Notes: generated by a model from the letters alone, not told the origin. A DNA stretch of 64,000 bases from Bacteroidales bacterium UBA6248 (GCA_002441345.1 DJVU01000006.1:122329-186328); one strand, 5' to 3'; positions 26,445 to 36,260 are shown, counted from the stretch's first letter. Program-made: numbers and translations.

Positions 26445-27278
26445 ATGAAGAAGATTAGTATTTTGATGCCCTTGATTGCCGCAGGAATGCTGACAGTTGC
26501 ACCGGCAGTTGCCCAAAAAGCAGAATCAAATAAAGCCAAAACGGTGAAAACTGCAGTTAAAGGAACGCCTGTTCCATCGGTCGGAACTGCTTCACAGGTA
26601 AAAGAGCTTCCCGCAGAAATGTCGTTCTGGATGACACCGGCTGCAAAGCTCACCTTTCCTGCCCTGCCGTACAGTTATAACGCATTATCGGATGTTATTG
26701 ACAGCCTGACGGTGGCCATTCATTACGACAGGCATCACCGCGCGTATTACACGAATTTTATCAAAGCAATTGAAGGAACCGAGATGGAAGTACTGAGTAT
26801 TTATGAGATATTCAATAAGATGTCGGAGTTTCCGGTATCTGTCCGTAACAATGGCGGAGGTTTTTATAACCATGTGGTTTACTGGCAGAATCTTACACCC
26901 GGTGGTGGAGTGAAACCGTCGGGCCTTCTGGCAGAAGAAATTACAAAAGCATTTGGCAGTTACGACGCTTTTATTACCCGGTTTGCAGATGCAGCCAAAA
27001 CGAGGTTTGGCAGTGGCTGGGCCTGGCTTGCCGTGGATTTTAAAACCGGTGAATTATTTATTACCTCCACAGCCAATCAGGACAATCCACTCATGAATAC
27101 CGAAGAGCGGCGTGGATTCCCCATTCTTGGAATTGATGTGTGGGAACATGCGTATTATCTGAAGTACCAGAATAAGCGAGCCGATTACATTGAATCGTTC
27201 GGCAAGATCATCAACTGGAAGGACGTTGAAGCCAGATACCAGTATTTTCTTCAGGCAAGGAAGAACTTCCTGAATTAA
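26445..27278 (+). CDS. Superoxide dismutase (Mn/Fe family), exported
   Basis: A 277-residue paralogue of the preceding SOD with an added N-terminus: signal peptide (ILMPLIAAGMLTVAPAVAQ), a roughly 45-residue Lys/Ala-rich linker, then a full SOD domain. Ligands H93, H143, D231 and H235 are retained, as are RNNGGGFYNH and NQDNPL. The cleavage site (AVA-Q) and absence of a lipobox Cys suggest a soluble periplasmic enzyme. An in-frame ATG at 26388 lies before the signal peptide and is rejected. The tandem arrangement indicates duplication followed by gain of an export signal. A perfect 18-bp inverted-repeat terminator follows. Confidence 0.94.
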   Translation: MKKISILMPLIAAGMLTVAPAVAQKAESNKAKTVKTAVKGTPVPSVGTASQVKELPAEMSFWMTPAAKLTFPALPYSYNALSDVIDSLTVAIHYDRHHRAYYTNFIKAIEGTEMEVLSIYEIFNKMSEFPVSVRNNGGGFYNHVVYWQNLTPGGGVKPSGLLAEEITKAFGSYDAFITRFADAAKTRFGSGWAWLAVDFKTGELFITSTANQDNPLMNTEERRGFPILGIDVWEHAYYLKYQNKRADYIESFGKIINWKDVEARYQYFLQARKNFLN

Positions 27279-27294
27279 TTTTTTCACAAATAAA

Positions 27295-27336
27295 AGCAAG
27301 AGAGGCTGACCGTTAAACCGGTCAGCCTCTCTTGCT
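27295..27336. terminator. Bidirectional terminator between the exported SOD gene and infB
   Basis: Perfect 18-bp inverted repeat (AGCAAGAGAGGCTGACCG and its complement) with a 6-nt loop at 27313-27318, lying between the convergent stop codons at 27278 and 27360. On the minus strand it runs into CTTTTATTT; on the plus strand the T tract is weak. Confidence 0.88.
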
Positions 27337-27359
27337 TCTATTCAGCTTAAAACCGAACC

Positions 27360-30300
27360 TTAGAGTTTGCGTTTTATTTCCACTTCCTCGAATCCTTCAA
27401 TGATATCTTTAACCTTTATATCGTTGAAATTCTCGATGTTAAGTCCGCATTCGTAGCCTGCCGAGACCTCTTTCACATCGTCTTTAAAACGTTTGAGAGA
27501 GCCGAGGTGACCGGTATAGATTACGATGCCATCGCGAATGATACGGATTCGGGTATTCCGGTGGATTTTCCCATCGAGGACCATACATCCGGCGATGGTT
27601 CCCACCTTCGTAATTCTGAAGGTATCCCTGACTTCGAGGTTGCACACGATTTTCTCTTCAATATCCGGCGAAAGCATACCTTCGATAGCGGCTTTAATTT
27701 CGTTGATTGCCGTGTAGATAATGGAGTAGGACCGGATGTCGATCTGCTCCTGTTCGGCCAGTTTTCGTGCGCCGAGCGATGGGCGTACCTGGAATCCGAT
27801 GATAACGGCATTGGATGCGGAAGCAAGCAGAACGTCGCTTTCGGTGATGGCTCCCACCGATTTGTGAATAATATTCACCTGAACTTCCTGGGTTGAAAGT
27901 TTCAGCAATGAATCGGAGAGTGCTTCCACGGAACCGTCGACGTCGGCTTTAACGATGATGTTAAGCTCTTTGAAGTCGCCGATAGCAATGCGTCGTCCGA
28001 TTTCGTCGAGGGTAATGTGTTTTTGGGTACGGATACCCTGTTCGCGCTGCAGTTGCTGGCGTTTTGCCACGATATTTTTGGCATCCCGTTCGTCGGTCAT
28101 TACCTTGAAAGTGTCACCGGCCTGCGGTGCCGCGTTCAGGCCGAGCATAAGCAGGGGGGTACTTGGCCCCGCTTCCTTTATGGATTGGTTTCTTTCGTTG
28201 TACATGGCCTTCACCCTGCCGATGGTTGTGCCAGCCATTACCAGGTCGCCGGTTCTGAGGGTTCCGGCCTGAACCAGAATTTTGGCAACGTAACCGCGGC
28301 CTTTATCAAGCGATGACTCAAGAATGGTTCCGTGAGCATGCTTTTTGGAGTTGGCCTTCAGGTCAAGCATTTCAGCTTCAAGCAATACTTTTTCGAGCAA
28401 GAGATCTACATTTAATCCCTTTTTCGCTGATATTTCCTGACTTTGATATTTGCCTCCCCAGTCTTCTACCAGGATATTGCGTTTCGAAAGCTCTTCCCTG
28501 ATCTTTTCCGGATTGGCGTTAGGTTTATCAATTTTATTGATTGCAAATACGATGGGTACACCGGCAGCCTGGGCGTGGTTGATTGCTTCCACGGTCTGGG
28601 GCATAACGGTATCGTCGGCTGCGATCACGATGATTACAATATCGGTAATTTTTGCACCACGGGCACGCATGGCTGTAAACGCTTCATGACCGGGGGTGTC
28701 GAGGAAGGTAATTTTCTTACCGCTTTCCAGCTTCACCTCGTATGCACCGATATGCTGGGTAATACCGCCTGCTTCACCGGCGATTACGTTACTGTGTCTT
28801 ATATAGTCGAGCAGCGAGGTCTTTCCGTGGTCAACGTGTCCCATTACAGTAACGATGGGAGCGCGGGGTTCGAGATCTTCCGGCAGGTCTTCCTCTTCCG
28901 CTTCCATGGCTGCTTCCGCATCTTCAAGGCCTACGAACTTCACGGTAAATCCAAATTCATCGGCAACCACTACAATTGTTTCCGCATCGAGGCGCTGATT
29001 GATGGAAACAAAAAGTCCGAGTGACAGGCAGGTTGAAATGATCTGGTTCACGGGTACATTCATCAGCGAAGCCAGCTCGTTGGCTGTAACAAATTCGGCA
29101 ACGGTAATGGTTTTGAGATCCTCTTCGCGTTTCATGGCTTCTTCTGCCATCATCTGGCTGGCCATGCTGCGTTTTTCGCGACGGTGTTTGGAAGCTTTTG
29201 ATTTCCCCCCCGCACTCAGGCGCTGAAGGGTTTCCTTGATCTGCTTCTGGATTTCTTCCGGAGTAAGTTCCACCTTCGGAGCTTCACGACGACCGCCTTT
29301 TTTATCGCGCGGAGGCCTGCTTCGCTGGGGAGCACTTCCTCTTTCGGTTTGATTTGCCGACGTATCCGTAACGCCTTCACCTGCCGGTGTGCCTTCGCTT
29401 TTCTTAATGCGTTTGCGTTTTTTCTTTTTCGACTTCATCGACTCATCCGAAGACGAGGCAACGGGCTTTTTGGGCTCCGGTTTCCGGGGCTCCGGAAGCT
29501 TCATGGTTCCCAGAATGGTGGGGCCTTCGAGTTTTCTTACTTCCGTCCTCAGGAAGTTTGATTCTTTCTCCGGGGCCGGAGTTTCGGGTTTAACTTCGGC
29601 TACAGCTTCTGCCGGAGCTGTTTCTGCCGGAGCTGGTTTTACTTCTTCCTTTTCTGTTACCGGTGTTGCAGCCTCGGTGCTTGCTGCAGTTTCCTGTTCA
29701 GCCGGAGCCGCTTCTGTGACAGGTTTGGCAGGTTCCGCTTTTGGCGATTCTTTTCTCCTGGACTTTTTCTGCGACGGTTTGTGAATGGTGTCGAGGTCGA
29801 TTTTTCCGAGCACCTTCAGGGTTCCGGATTGAGCAGAGTCGTCGGCAGCTTCTCCGGCAGGGGTAGTCCCGGCTGTTTCTTCCGTTGCTTCTGCTTTAGC
29901 GTCTTCTTTCACAGCTTCGGGCTGAATTTTTTCAGTTACCTTTTCTGCAGCGGGAGCCGGAGCAGTTTCAGGTTCAGCCGGTTTTTCAGCTTCGGGTTCC
30001 GGAGCTGTTTTTGCAATTTCAGAAACAGGTTCGGCTTGTTTTTCGGTTGCCTTTGTTTCAGTAGCTTCCGGGGCAGGGGCCGGAGCTTCACTTACCGGGG
30101 GACTGGCCGGATGATCGGTTTTTTCTTCCCGGGAAATTCTGGTTTTTGAAACAGTCTCAGCTTCAATGGGAACATTGCGGATGAACAGATCCTCTTGTTT
30201 GGGTTCAGGTTCGAAATCAAACTCCTCGTCCTGTGCCTGACGCTTGTCCGAAATGGTAATAGTCTTGTGCTGCGTATATTCGAGCTCAATCTTTTTAGAG

Positions 30301-30491
30301 ACCTCCTTAACGGTTTTCTCCGACTGATACTCCTTCATCAGCAGGGCATAAGCATCAGGAGAAAGCTTCGTGTTGGCATTATTGTCGATCTTAATTCCTT
30401 TTTTGTGAAGGAATTCGACAATGGTATTCATACCCACATTAAACTCCTGTGCTGCTTTACCAAGTCGTATGGTCTTAGTTACTTCTGACAT
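27360..30491 (-). CDS. infB: Translation initiation factor IF-2
   Basis: 1043 residues from the ATG at 30491 (MSEVTKTIRLGKAAQEFNVG), the usual Bacteroidota IF-2 opening. Seen are an N-terminal IF2_N helix domain, a long Ala/Pro/Glu-rich low-complexity linker (about 110-370), a basic KKKKRKRIKK patch, a second IF2_N, then the GTPase with G1 GHVDHGKTS (about 550), DTPGHEAF and NKID, followed by the beta-barrel and fMet-tRNA-binding C-terminal domains. It delivers initiator tRNA to the 30S subunit. An in-frame ATG at 30563 precedes the conserved start and is rejected. It is last in the rimP-nusA-infB operon, 127 bp after nusA. Confidence 0.97.
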   Translation of the reverse strand: MSEVTKTIRLGKAAQEFNVGMNTIVEFLHKKGIKIDNNANTKLSPDAYALLMKEYQSEKTVKEVSKKIELEYTQHKTITISDKRQAQDEEFDFEPEPKQEDLFIRNVPIEAETVSKTRISREEKTDHPASPPVSEAPAPAPEATETKATEKQAEPVSEIAKTAPEPEAEKPAEPETAPAPAAEKVTEKIQPEAVKEDAKAEATEETAGTTPAGEAADDSAQSGTLKVLGKIDLDTIHKPSQKKSRRKESPKAEPAKPVTEAAPAEQETAASTEAATPVTEKEEVKPAPAETAPAEAVAEVKPETPAPEKESNFLRTEVRKLEGPTILGTMKLPEPRKPEPKKPVASSSDESMKSKKKKRKRIKKSEGTPAGEGVTDTSANQTERGSAPQRSRPPRDKKGGRREAPKVELTPEEIQKQIKETLQRLSAGGKSKASKHRREKRSMASQMMAEEAMKREEDLKTITVAEFVTANELASLMNVPVNQIISTCLSLGLFVSINQRLDAETIVVVADEFGFTVKFVGLEDAEAAMEAEEEDLPEDLEPRAPIVTVMGHVDHGKTSLLDYIRHSNVIAGEAGGITQHIGAYEVKLESGKKITFLDTPGHEAFTAMRARGAKITDIVIIVIAADDTVMPQTVEAINHAQAAGVPIVFAINKIDKPNANPEKIREELSKRNILVEDWGGKYQSQEISAKKGLNVDLLLEKVLLEAEMLDLKANSKKHAHGTILESSLDKGRGYVAKILVQAGTLRTGDLVMAGTTIGRVKAMYNERNQSIKEAGPSTPLLMLGLNAAPQAGDTFKVMTDERDAKNIVAKRQQLQREQGIRTQKHITLDEIGRRIAIGDFKELNIIVKADVDGSVEALSDSLLKLSTQEVQVNIIHKSVGAITESDVLLASASNAVIIGFQVRPSLGARKLAEQEQIDIRSYSIIYTAINEIKAAIEGMLSPDIEEKIVCNLEVRDTFRITKVGTIAGCMVLDGKIHRNTRIRIIRDGIVIYTGHLGSLKRFKDDVKEVSAGYECGLNIENFNDIKVKDIIEGFEEVEIKRKL

Positions 30492-30618
30492 ATTCTGTTC
30501 TGCTGTTAAATTCCGCTTCCTGCCGCGGATTTGCTGTAAAAATAAGCTAATTATGTTGTCCAAGCGCCGCGAGTTCCGTAAATAACTGTTTTTAACTTAG
30601 TTTTCCGTTATACCGGGA

Positions 30619-31854
30619 TTATTCAAATTCCGCTCTCAGAATTCTTACTACTTCCCGGATTGTCTCTTCCTCAAGGTCGGTTCTGTTAACCAGTTCCTCA
30701 ACGCTTAAATCGAGAACACTGCGGGCTGTGTCGCATCCGATGGTTTTCAGTTCATCGATGATCCACTGATCGATTTCATCGGTGAATTCCTGAAGATCAA
30801 CATCTTCATTGTCCACATCCGAATCACGGTAAACGTCAATTTCGTACCCTGTCAAACGGCTGGCAAGTTTGATGTTGTAGCCGCCTTTACCGATCGCAAG
30901 CGAAACCTGGTCGGGTTTCATGTAAACATCTGCCCGTTTTTCGGCTTCATTGATGCTGATGGAGCTGATCTTTGCCGGGCTGAGCGCACGGGTAATGTAA
31001 AGCGAGGGATTGGAAGTGAAGTTGATAACGTCGATGTTTTCGTTGCGCAGTTCCCGTACGATGCCATGGATACGCGATCCTTTCATACCTACGCATGCAC
31101 CAACCGGGTCGATGCGGTCGTCGTAACTTTCAACGGCGATTTTTGCGCGTTCTCCGGGAACCCTTACGATGTTCCGGATAGTTATGAGTCCGTCGTATAC
31201 TTCAGGGACTTCCGATTCAAAGAGTCGCTCCAGGAATGCGGGTGAGGTACGTGAAAGAACTATCACCGGGGTATTGTTGCGCATATCAACCTTTGAAACA
31301 ACGGCTCTGATGGTATCTCCCTTGCGGTAGAAGTCGCTGGGAATCTGCTCCGAACGCGGGAGAGTCAGCTCAATATACTCGTCGTCGAGTACCAGAATCT
31401 CTTTTTTCCAAACCTGGTAAACTTCTCCGGTGATAATTTCACCGATCTTCTCCTTGTATTTTTTGAAAATATTATCTTTTTCGTACTCCTGTATTTTCGA
31501 CATCAGATTCTGTCGAATCGTCAGAATCTCCCGCCTTCCGAAATCTTTCATCCGGATTTCTTCCGAAACCTCTTCACCAACTTCAAAGTCGGGTTCAATT
31601 TTGATGGCTTCCGAATATGCAATCTGTTTGTTGTCATCCTCCACGTCATTGTCTTCAACAATTTCCCTGTTGCGCCAGATTTCGAGGTCACCCTTGTCGA
31701 TGTTTACGATGACGCTGAAGTTCTCATCTGAACCGTACTTTTTTATAAGCATATGCCTGAACACATCTTCGATGATGCGCATCATGGTTTCGCGGTCGAT
31801 GTTTTTGAACTCCTTGAATTCGGAGAAGGTTTCAACTAAATTGATGTGTTCCAT
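30619..31854 (-). CDS. nusA: Transcription termination/antitermination protein NusA
   Basis: A 411-residue NusA: N-terminal RNA-polymerase-binding domain (from MEHINLVETFSEFKEFKN), S1 domain (about 135-200: GEIITGEVYQVWKKEILVL), two KH domains (about 230-350, with GACVGMKGSRIHGIVREL and SLAIGKGGYNIKLASRLTG), and a short acidic C-terminal tail with a helix-hairpin-helix-like segment. It binds elongating RNA polymerase and modulates pausing and termination. Length matches Bacteroidota NusA. It starts 37 bp after the rimP stop, the standard rimP-nusA-infB order. Confidence 0.97.
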   Translation of the reverse strand: MEHINLVETFSEFKEFKNIDRETMMRIIEDVFRHMLIKKYGSDENFSVIVNIDKGDLEIWRNREIVEDNDVEDDNKQIAYSEAIKIEPDFEVGEEVSEEIRMKDFGRREILTIRQNLMSKIQEYEKDNIFKKYKEKIGEIITGEVYQVWKKEILVLDDEYIELTLPRSEQIPSDFYRKGDTIRAVVSKVDMRNNTPVIVLSRTSPAFLERLFESEVPEVYDGLITIRNIVRVPGERAKIAVESYDDRIDPVGACVGMKGSRIHGIVRELRNENIDVINFTSNPSLYITRALSPAKISSISINEAEKRADVYMKPDQVSLAIGKGGYNIKLASRLTGYEIDVYRDSDVDNEDVDLQEFTDEIDQWIIDELKTIGCDTARSVLDLSVEELVNRTDLEEETIREVVRILRAEFE

Positions 31855-31891
31855 TTTGGTTTACTATTCTGTTGAACGGGTGTGACTTTTG

Positions 31892-32341
31892 TTATTTAAA
31901 GGAGATGACTTCTTTGGTTTGTTTGATGCCGCTGTATGGAAATTCGTGCGTTTCAACGGTTTCTGTTTTTTTTACTTTGGTACGCGTTTCAATGGTAATG
32001 GCTGCATCGCTGGCTGCTATAAGCTTTCCTTTGATTACTGCTCCATCGGTAAGTGTTACTTCCACCTCTCTGCCTACGTTTTTAATGTATTGCCTGGTTT
32101 TACGGTAAGGCTGGTCGATTCCTGCAGAAGAAACGGTAAGATCGTAATCTTCCGTTTCACGGTTAAATACCGATTCAATGTGCCGCGTAACGGCAACACA
32201 GTCGTCAATACTAATGCTGGTGTCGCTGTCGAGCAGAACGGTAATGCGGTTCCCGGATTTTACTTTCACGTCAACCACAAATTTATCGGTCCCTTCGAGC
32301 AGTTGCTCAACTTCCTGCTGTATTGCCAATCGATCGATCAT
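31892..32341 (-). CDS. rimP: Ribosome maturation factor RimP
   Basis: A 149-residue RimP: N-terminal domain with VVDVKVKSGNRITVLLDSD and ISIDDCVAVTRHIE (the conserved D-C-x-x-x-x-R-x-I/L region), then the diagnostic YDLTVSSAGIDQPYRKTRQY, and a C-terminal SH3-like domain. It aids 30S subunit assembly. It heads the rimP-nusA-infB operon; a tRNA-Gln gene lies 101 bp upstream on the same strand, recalling the tRNA-fMet (metY) in front of the same operon in E. coli. Confidence 0.96.
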   Translation of the reverse strand: MIDRLAIQQEVEQLLEGTDKFVVDVKVKSGNRITVLLDSDTSISIDDCVAVTRHIESVFNRETEDYDLTVSSAGIDQPYRKTRQYIKNVGREVEVTLTDGAVIKGKLIAASDAAITIETRTKVKKTETVETHEFPYSGIKQTKEVISFK

Positions 32342-32442
32342 CTGTTTTTTTTTGTAATAAAAGAGGGGACAGCAGTCCCCTCAACTTCGTTTCACCAATG
32401 AGTACGCGCGGAAAACCGCAGCGGGGTGATTGTTTCCATCCG

Positions 32443-32513
32443 TTGTCCGACCAGGATTCGAACCTAGACCAAGAGAACCAAAATCTCTTGTGCTGCCTTT
32501 ACACCATCGGACA
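32443..32513 (-). tRNA. tRNA-Gln (anticodon TTG)
   Basis: A complete cloverleaf on the minus strand: acceptor stem TGTCCGA / TCGGACA, D arm GTGT...GCAC, anticodon stem AGAGA / TCTCT with loop TTTTGGT giving anticodon TTG, and T arm with GGTTCGAATCC. The discriminator base is A; CCA is not encoded. A -7 element (TATTTTTG) lies 20 bp upstream. Confidence 0.95.
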
Positions 32514-32992
32514 ATCATCCTTTAAAAGGTCTGCAAAAATAGACATTTTTTTTGATTCGATAAAATATTTTTTATGTGAAAAGTTATTACACGATAATAC
32601 ACCCTAGAACACTAACGTTTATATGGTTCTAATTGTATTGCAGCCAGGTGTTTACGACGTGCTCATGCCGGAAATATCAGCATGGTGTAAGGCCATTTGT
32701 ACGAGGTGTGCCGGGTACTTTTGAATTGCATTAACGGGTTACGGGATTGTTGTTTTATATCAGCCTTGTTGCTTTGCGGATGCAATACTGCCGGTTTTGT
32801 AAACAAAATGCTCCTCAACGGATCGAAATGTAAAAAGTTACTGTCAATGATTTCTTACAAAATCACTAACTTCGCTGCGCTTCCGGAAAGAAGGTTACAA
32901 ACGGTTTGTTTTTTGTTATTTGCTGAGAAGCAGGCTGTTTGTAAATATGAGCTTTGGAGCACAAACATATTTTCACTTTATAATTCATCAGG
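32514..32992. other. Divergent intergenic region between tRNA-Gln and the GT117 gene
   Basis: 479 bp, AT-rich. It contains the tRNA -7 element at 32534-32541 and a plus-strand TACTTTTG at 32716-32723 with TTTG at 32696-32699 (16-bp spacer, shorter than usual). A plus-strand frame at 32697-33044 runs into the GT117 gene in another frame and has no family likeness. No RNA element recognised. Confidence 0.4.
32534..32541 (-). promoter_or_regulatory. -7 promoter element for tRNA-Gln
   Basis: Minus-strand TATTTTTG fits TAnnTTTG, ending 20 bp before the mature tRNA 5' end. Confidence 0.45.
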
Positions 32993-35900
32993 ATGGATAA
33001 TTACAGGAAAATTAACAACATGGTCGGCTGGTTCAGCTTTCTGACAGCTCTTGTTGTTTACACTCTTACCCTTGAGCCTACAGCAAGCTGGTGGGATTGT
33101 GGTGAATATATATCTACAGCCTACAAGCTGCAGGTCGGGCACCCTCCCGGAGCACCGCTCTTTCAGATGGCAGGCCGGTTCTTTTCGCTGTTTGCATTCG
33201 GTAATACCGAAAACGTAGCCCTGATGATTAACTTTATGTCGGGTCTTGTTAGTGCCTTTACCATTCTTTTTCTTTTCTGGACGATTACTCATTTTGCCCG
33301 CAGGGTGCTTGCAAAAAACGGTGAAATGAGTCAGACAAAGCTCGTTGTGATTATGGGAAGCGGCCTGGTTGGTGCCCTGGCTTACACATTCTCTGACTCT
33401 TTCTGGTTTTCAGCGGTTGAGGGTGAGGTTTATGCCATGTCATCCTTCTTTACGGCCATTGTTTTCTGGGCAATGCTGAAGTGGGAAGAGAATGCCGAAC
33501 AGAAGCACAGCATCCGGTGGATCGTTCTTATAGCTTATCTGATCGGTCTTTCCATAGGGGTGCATCTGCTTAACCTCCTGGCTATCCCTGCTATAGCATT
33601 TATTTACTACTTTAAGAAGTACCAGCCAACGAGAAAAGGGATTATCGTTACCGGTCTGGTATCGGTGTTTCTGCTGGCCGTTATTATGTACATCATCATA
33701 CCCGGTGTGGTGGATGTTGCTGCCAGGTTTGAGTTGCTTTTTGTGAATACATTCGGTCTGCCATTCAATTCAGGAATCCTTATTTATTTTGCTCTGATTG
33801 TGGCAGGTCTGGTTTTCGGACTTCGTTACACGCAGCGTAAGGGCAGGCTTATTGCCAATACCGCACTTCTGGCTCTCACGTTTATCCTGATCGGTTACTC
33901 TTCCTTCCTGATGCTGGTTATCAGGGCGAATACCAATACTCCGATCAACGAAAACAACCCGGACGATGCCATCAGCCTTCTCTCGTACCTGAACCGTGAA
34001 CAATACGGTACGTGGCCATTGTTTCAGGGGCAGTATTATTCCGCGCCCCTGGATCCTCAGAATCCATACAGCGACGGAACCCCGGTGTACATTCGCGACA
34101 GGAATTCCGGAAAGTATGTGGTAACCGATTCGCGCCGTAAATCCATCGCCAATTACGACAGCCGCTTTAAAACCATTTTTCCACGTATGTACAGCTCACA
34201 GGATAATCACGTGAAGGCTTACCAGAGCTGGGGGAAAGTGAAAGGCGTGCCTGTTGATGCAATCAACAACAGCGGAGAACCCGAAATGATTATCCGGCCG
34301 ACTTTTTCAGAGAATATGCGGTTCTTGTTCCGGTACCAGCTCGGGCATATGTATTTCCGCTATTTTATGTGGAATTTTGCCGGTCGTCAGAACGATGTAG
34401 AAGGACACGGCGGCATCTCCAACGGGAACTGGATCAGCGGGATCAATTTTCTGGATGAATTCAGGCTCGGAAAGCAAACCGATCTGCCCCAAAGTATGCA
34501 GAGCCCGGCACGTAATACCTATTACCTGCTTCCCCTTATCCTTGGTGTTGCAGGGATGCTTTACCACTTCTCGAAAAATCACAAGGACGGGCTGGTGGTA
34601 ACGCTGCTGTTCTTTATGACCGGAATAGCCATCGTGCTTTATCTGAACCAAACGCCTTTCCAGCCTCGCGAAAGGGACTATGCCTATGCCGGATCCTTTT
34701 ATGCCTTTGCCATATGGATCGGTTTGGGCGTTTTGTCCCTCTACGATGCCCTGGCCAAAAGGCTGAAAAAGGGTCAGCTTGCTGCAGCTGCCGGCGTTAC
34801 TGCCGTTTGCCTGATCCTGGTACCAGGAATCATGGCTGCCGAAAACTGGGACGATCACGATCGCTCAGGGAAATACCCGGCCCGCGATTTTGCATCAAAC
34901 TACCTTAACTCATGTGCCCCGAATGCGATCCTTATCACCAACGGCGATAACGATACGTTCCCCTTATGGTATGCTCAGGAAGTGGAAGGCATACGCACCG
35001 ATATCCGGGTGGTGAACTACATGCTGTCGTCGGGCGACTGGTATGTGCATCAGCTGGCACGTAAGATTTACGATTCCGAACCGCTGACCTTTACCCTTAC
35101 CCGGGAACAGTATAATAAGGGCATCAATGAATATATACCATATTTCAGCCGCGGAGAAATCACCGAAAGGGTAGAACTGAAAGATCTCATTAACTTTATT
35201 GCCGACGAATCGGCACGAAGCAAGGTTACCCTTAACAGCGGTGAGAAGATCAATTACTTTCCCACCAGGAAGCTTAAGCTGACGGTTGATTCCGCCAGAG
35301 CCGTACAAAGCGGTATCGTTCCGGCATACATGGCCAGCAGCGTTGTTCCTGTTATTGAATGGGATGTAAGGTCGAATTACCTCTATAAAAACGACCTGAT
35401 GCTACTCGATTTTCTGGCTACCAGCAACTGGGAGCGGCCGCTTTATTTTGCAAGCCCTTCGAGTGTAAGCAAGGTTCTGGATATCGATAAGTATTGTCAT
35501 CAGACTGGCGTTGTTTATAAGTTTATCCCCGTTCCGGCGGAAGATTATGTACCGGGACTCGGAGGGGTTGATTCGGAAGCGTCGTACGATATCCTGATGA
35601 ATAAATGCAAATGGGGGAATCTGAATCAACCCGGTATTAACGTAGATCGCGAAAGCTACCGGAATTCCATGATGCCGAAACAGAATTACCTGCGGCTGGC
35701 TCAGGCTCTGCAGCGGAAAGGCAAAAATGCCGAAGCCGTTGCTGTTCTCGACCACTGTCAGGAAGTGTTCCCAAACAACAAAATTACCTTCGACTATTAC
35801 ATGCTGCCTATGGGTGAAGTGTATTACAAGGCAGGTGAAATTGAAAAAGGGAATTCATTTATCCGCACACTGGCAACGATCTACATCGAAAACCTGAATT

Positions 35901-36076
35901 ATTACAACTCGGTTAGCCCTGCATTTGCATCATTCTACCACGAAGATTCAATGCAGTCGTATGCCGTACTCTCCCGCATCTGGGACTGGGCCGAACAATA
36001 CGGACAACGACAGCTGCTCGAAGAGTTTAAAGCTAAAATGATGATTCCGGATGATCTGAAAGAGATCTTCAATTAA
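32993..36076 (+). CDS. DUF2723 / glycosyltransferase family 117 membrane protein
   Basis: A 1027-residue polytopic protein typical of Bacteroidota. The N-terminal 330 residues hold about eight transmembrane helices, with LEPTASWWDCGEYISTAYK near residue 25-43, where the acidic residues parallel the catalytic Asp/Glu of protein O-mannosyltransferase-type GT-C enzymes. A second membrane block occupies about 510-620 (including QTPFQPRERDYAYAGSFYAF). A soluble C-terminal region (about 625-1027) includes NALLITNGDNDTFPLWY-like sequence and a TPR-like tail. It is predicted to transfer sugar from a lipid-linked donor to an exported acceptor; the actual substrate is unknown. Monocistronic, with a strong terminator. 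Confidence 0.88.
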   Translation: MDNYRKINNMVGWFSFLTALVVYTLTLEPTASWWDCGEYISTAYKLQVGHPPGAPLFQMAGRFFSLFAFGNTENVALMINFMSGLVSAFTILFLFWTITHFARRVLAKNGEMSQTKLVVIMGSGLVGALAYTFSDSFWFSAVEGEVYAMSSFFTAIVFWAMLKWEENAEQKHSIRWIVLIAYLIGLSIGVHLLNLLAIPAIAFIYYFKKYQPTRKGIIVTGLVSVFLLAVIMYIIIPGVVDVAARFELLFVNTFGLPFNSGILIYFALIVAGLVFGLRYTQRKGRLIANTALLALTFILIGYSSFLMLVIRANTNTPINENNPDDAISLLSYLNREQYGTWPLFQGQYYSAPLDPQNPYSDGTPVYIRDRNSGKYVVTDSRRKSIANYDSRFKTIFPRMYSSQDNHVKAYQSWGKVKGVPVDAINNSGEPEMIIRPTFSENMRFLFRYQLGHMYFRYFMWNFAGRQNDVEGHGGISNGNWISGINFLDEFRLGKQTDLPQSMQSPARNTYYLLPLILGVAGMLYHFSKNHKDGLVVTLLFFMTGIAIVLYLNQTPFQPRERDYAYAGSFYAFAIWIGLGVLSLYDALAKRLKKGQLAAAAGVTAVCLILVPGIMAAENWDDHDRSGKYPARDFASNYLNSCAPNAILITNGDNDTFPLWYAQEVEGIRTDIRVVNYMLSSGDWYVHQLARKIYDSEPLTFTLTREQYNKGINEYIPYFSRGEITERVELKDLINFIADESARSKVTLNSGEKINYFPTRKLKLTVDSARAVQSGIVPAYMASSVVPVIEWDVRSNYLYKNDLMLLDFLATSNWERPLYFASPSSVSKVLDIDKYCHQTGVVYKFIPVPAEDYVPGLGGVDSEASYDILMNKCKWGNLNQPGINVDRESYRNSMMPKQNYLRLAQALQRKGKNAEAVAVLDHCQEVFPNNKITFDYYMLPMGEVYYKAGEIEKGNSFIRTLATIYIENLNYYNSVSPAFASFYHEDSMQSYAVLSRIWDWAEQYGQRQLLEEFKAKMMIPDDLKEIFN

Positions 36077-36095
36077 TCTTCGGAATCCCTTATCA

Positions 36096-36136
36096 AAAAA
36101 AAACGCCGGCAGTTATCCAACGCCGGCGTTTTTTTT
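36096..36136 (+). terminator. Rho-independent terminator after the GT117 gene
   Basis: Inverted repeat AAAAAAAACGCCGGC / GCCGGCGTTTTTTTT (15 bp) with an 11-nt loop, 20 bp after the stop. The A and T tracts make it active on either strand, so it may also serve lgt. Confidence 0.93.
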
Positions 36137-36260
36137 GGGAAGTATTCGCTTCATAAACAGCATAAGCTGAAATCCCGTTCCTTCTGATCTTTCTGCTTAA
36201 GGGCAAGTCAGCGGGTTTCGGGAAAATGCTTCAGGCAAACGCCGGCTTTATGACTCCGTT

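Noticed and set aside
32697..33044. 115-codon plus-strand frame upstream of the GT117 gene
   Set aside because: Overlaps the GT117 start in another frame and has no family likeness.
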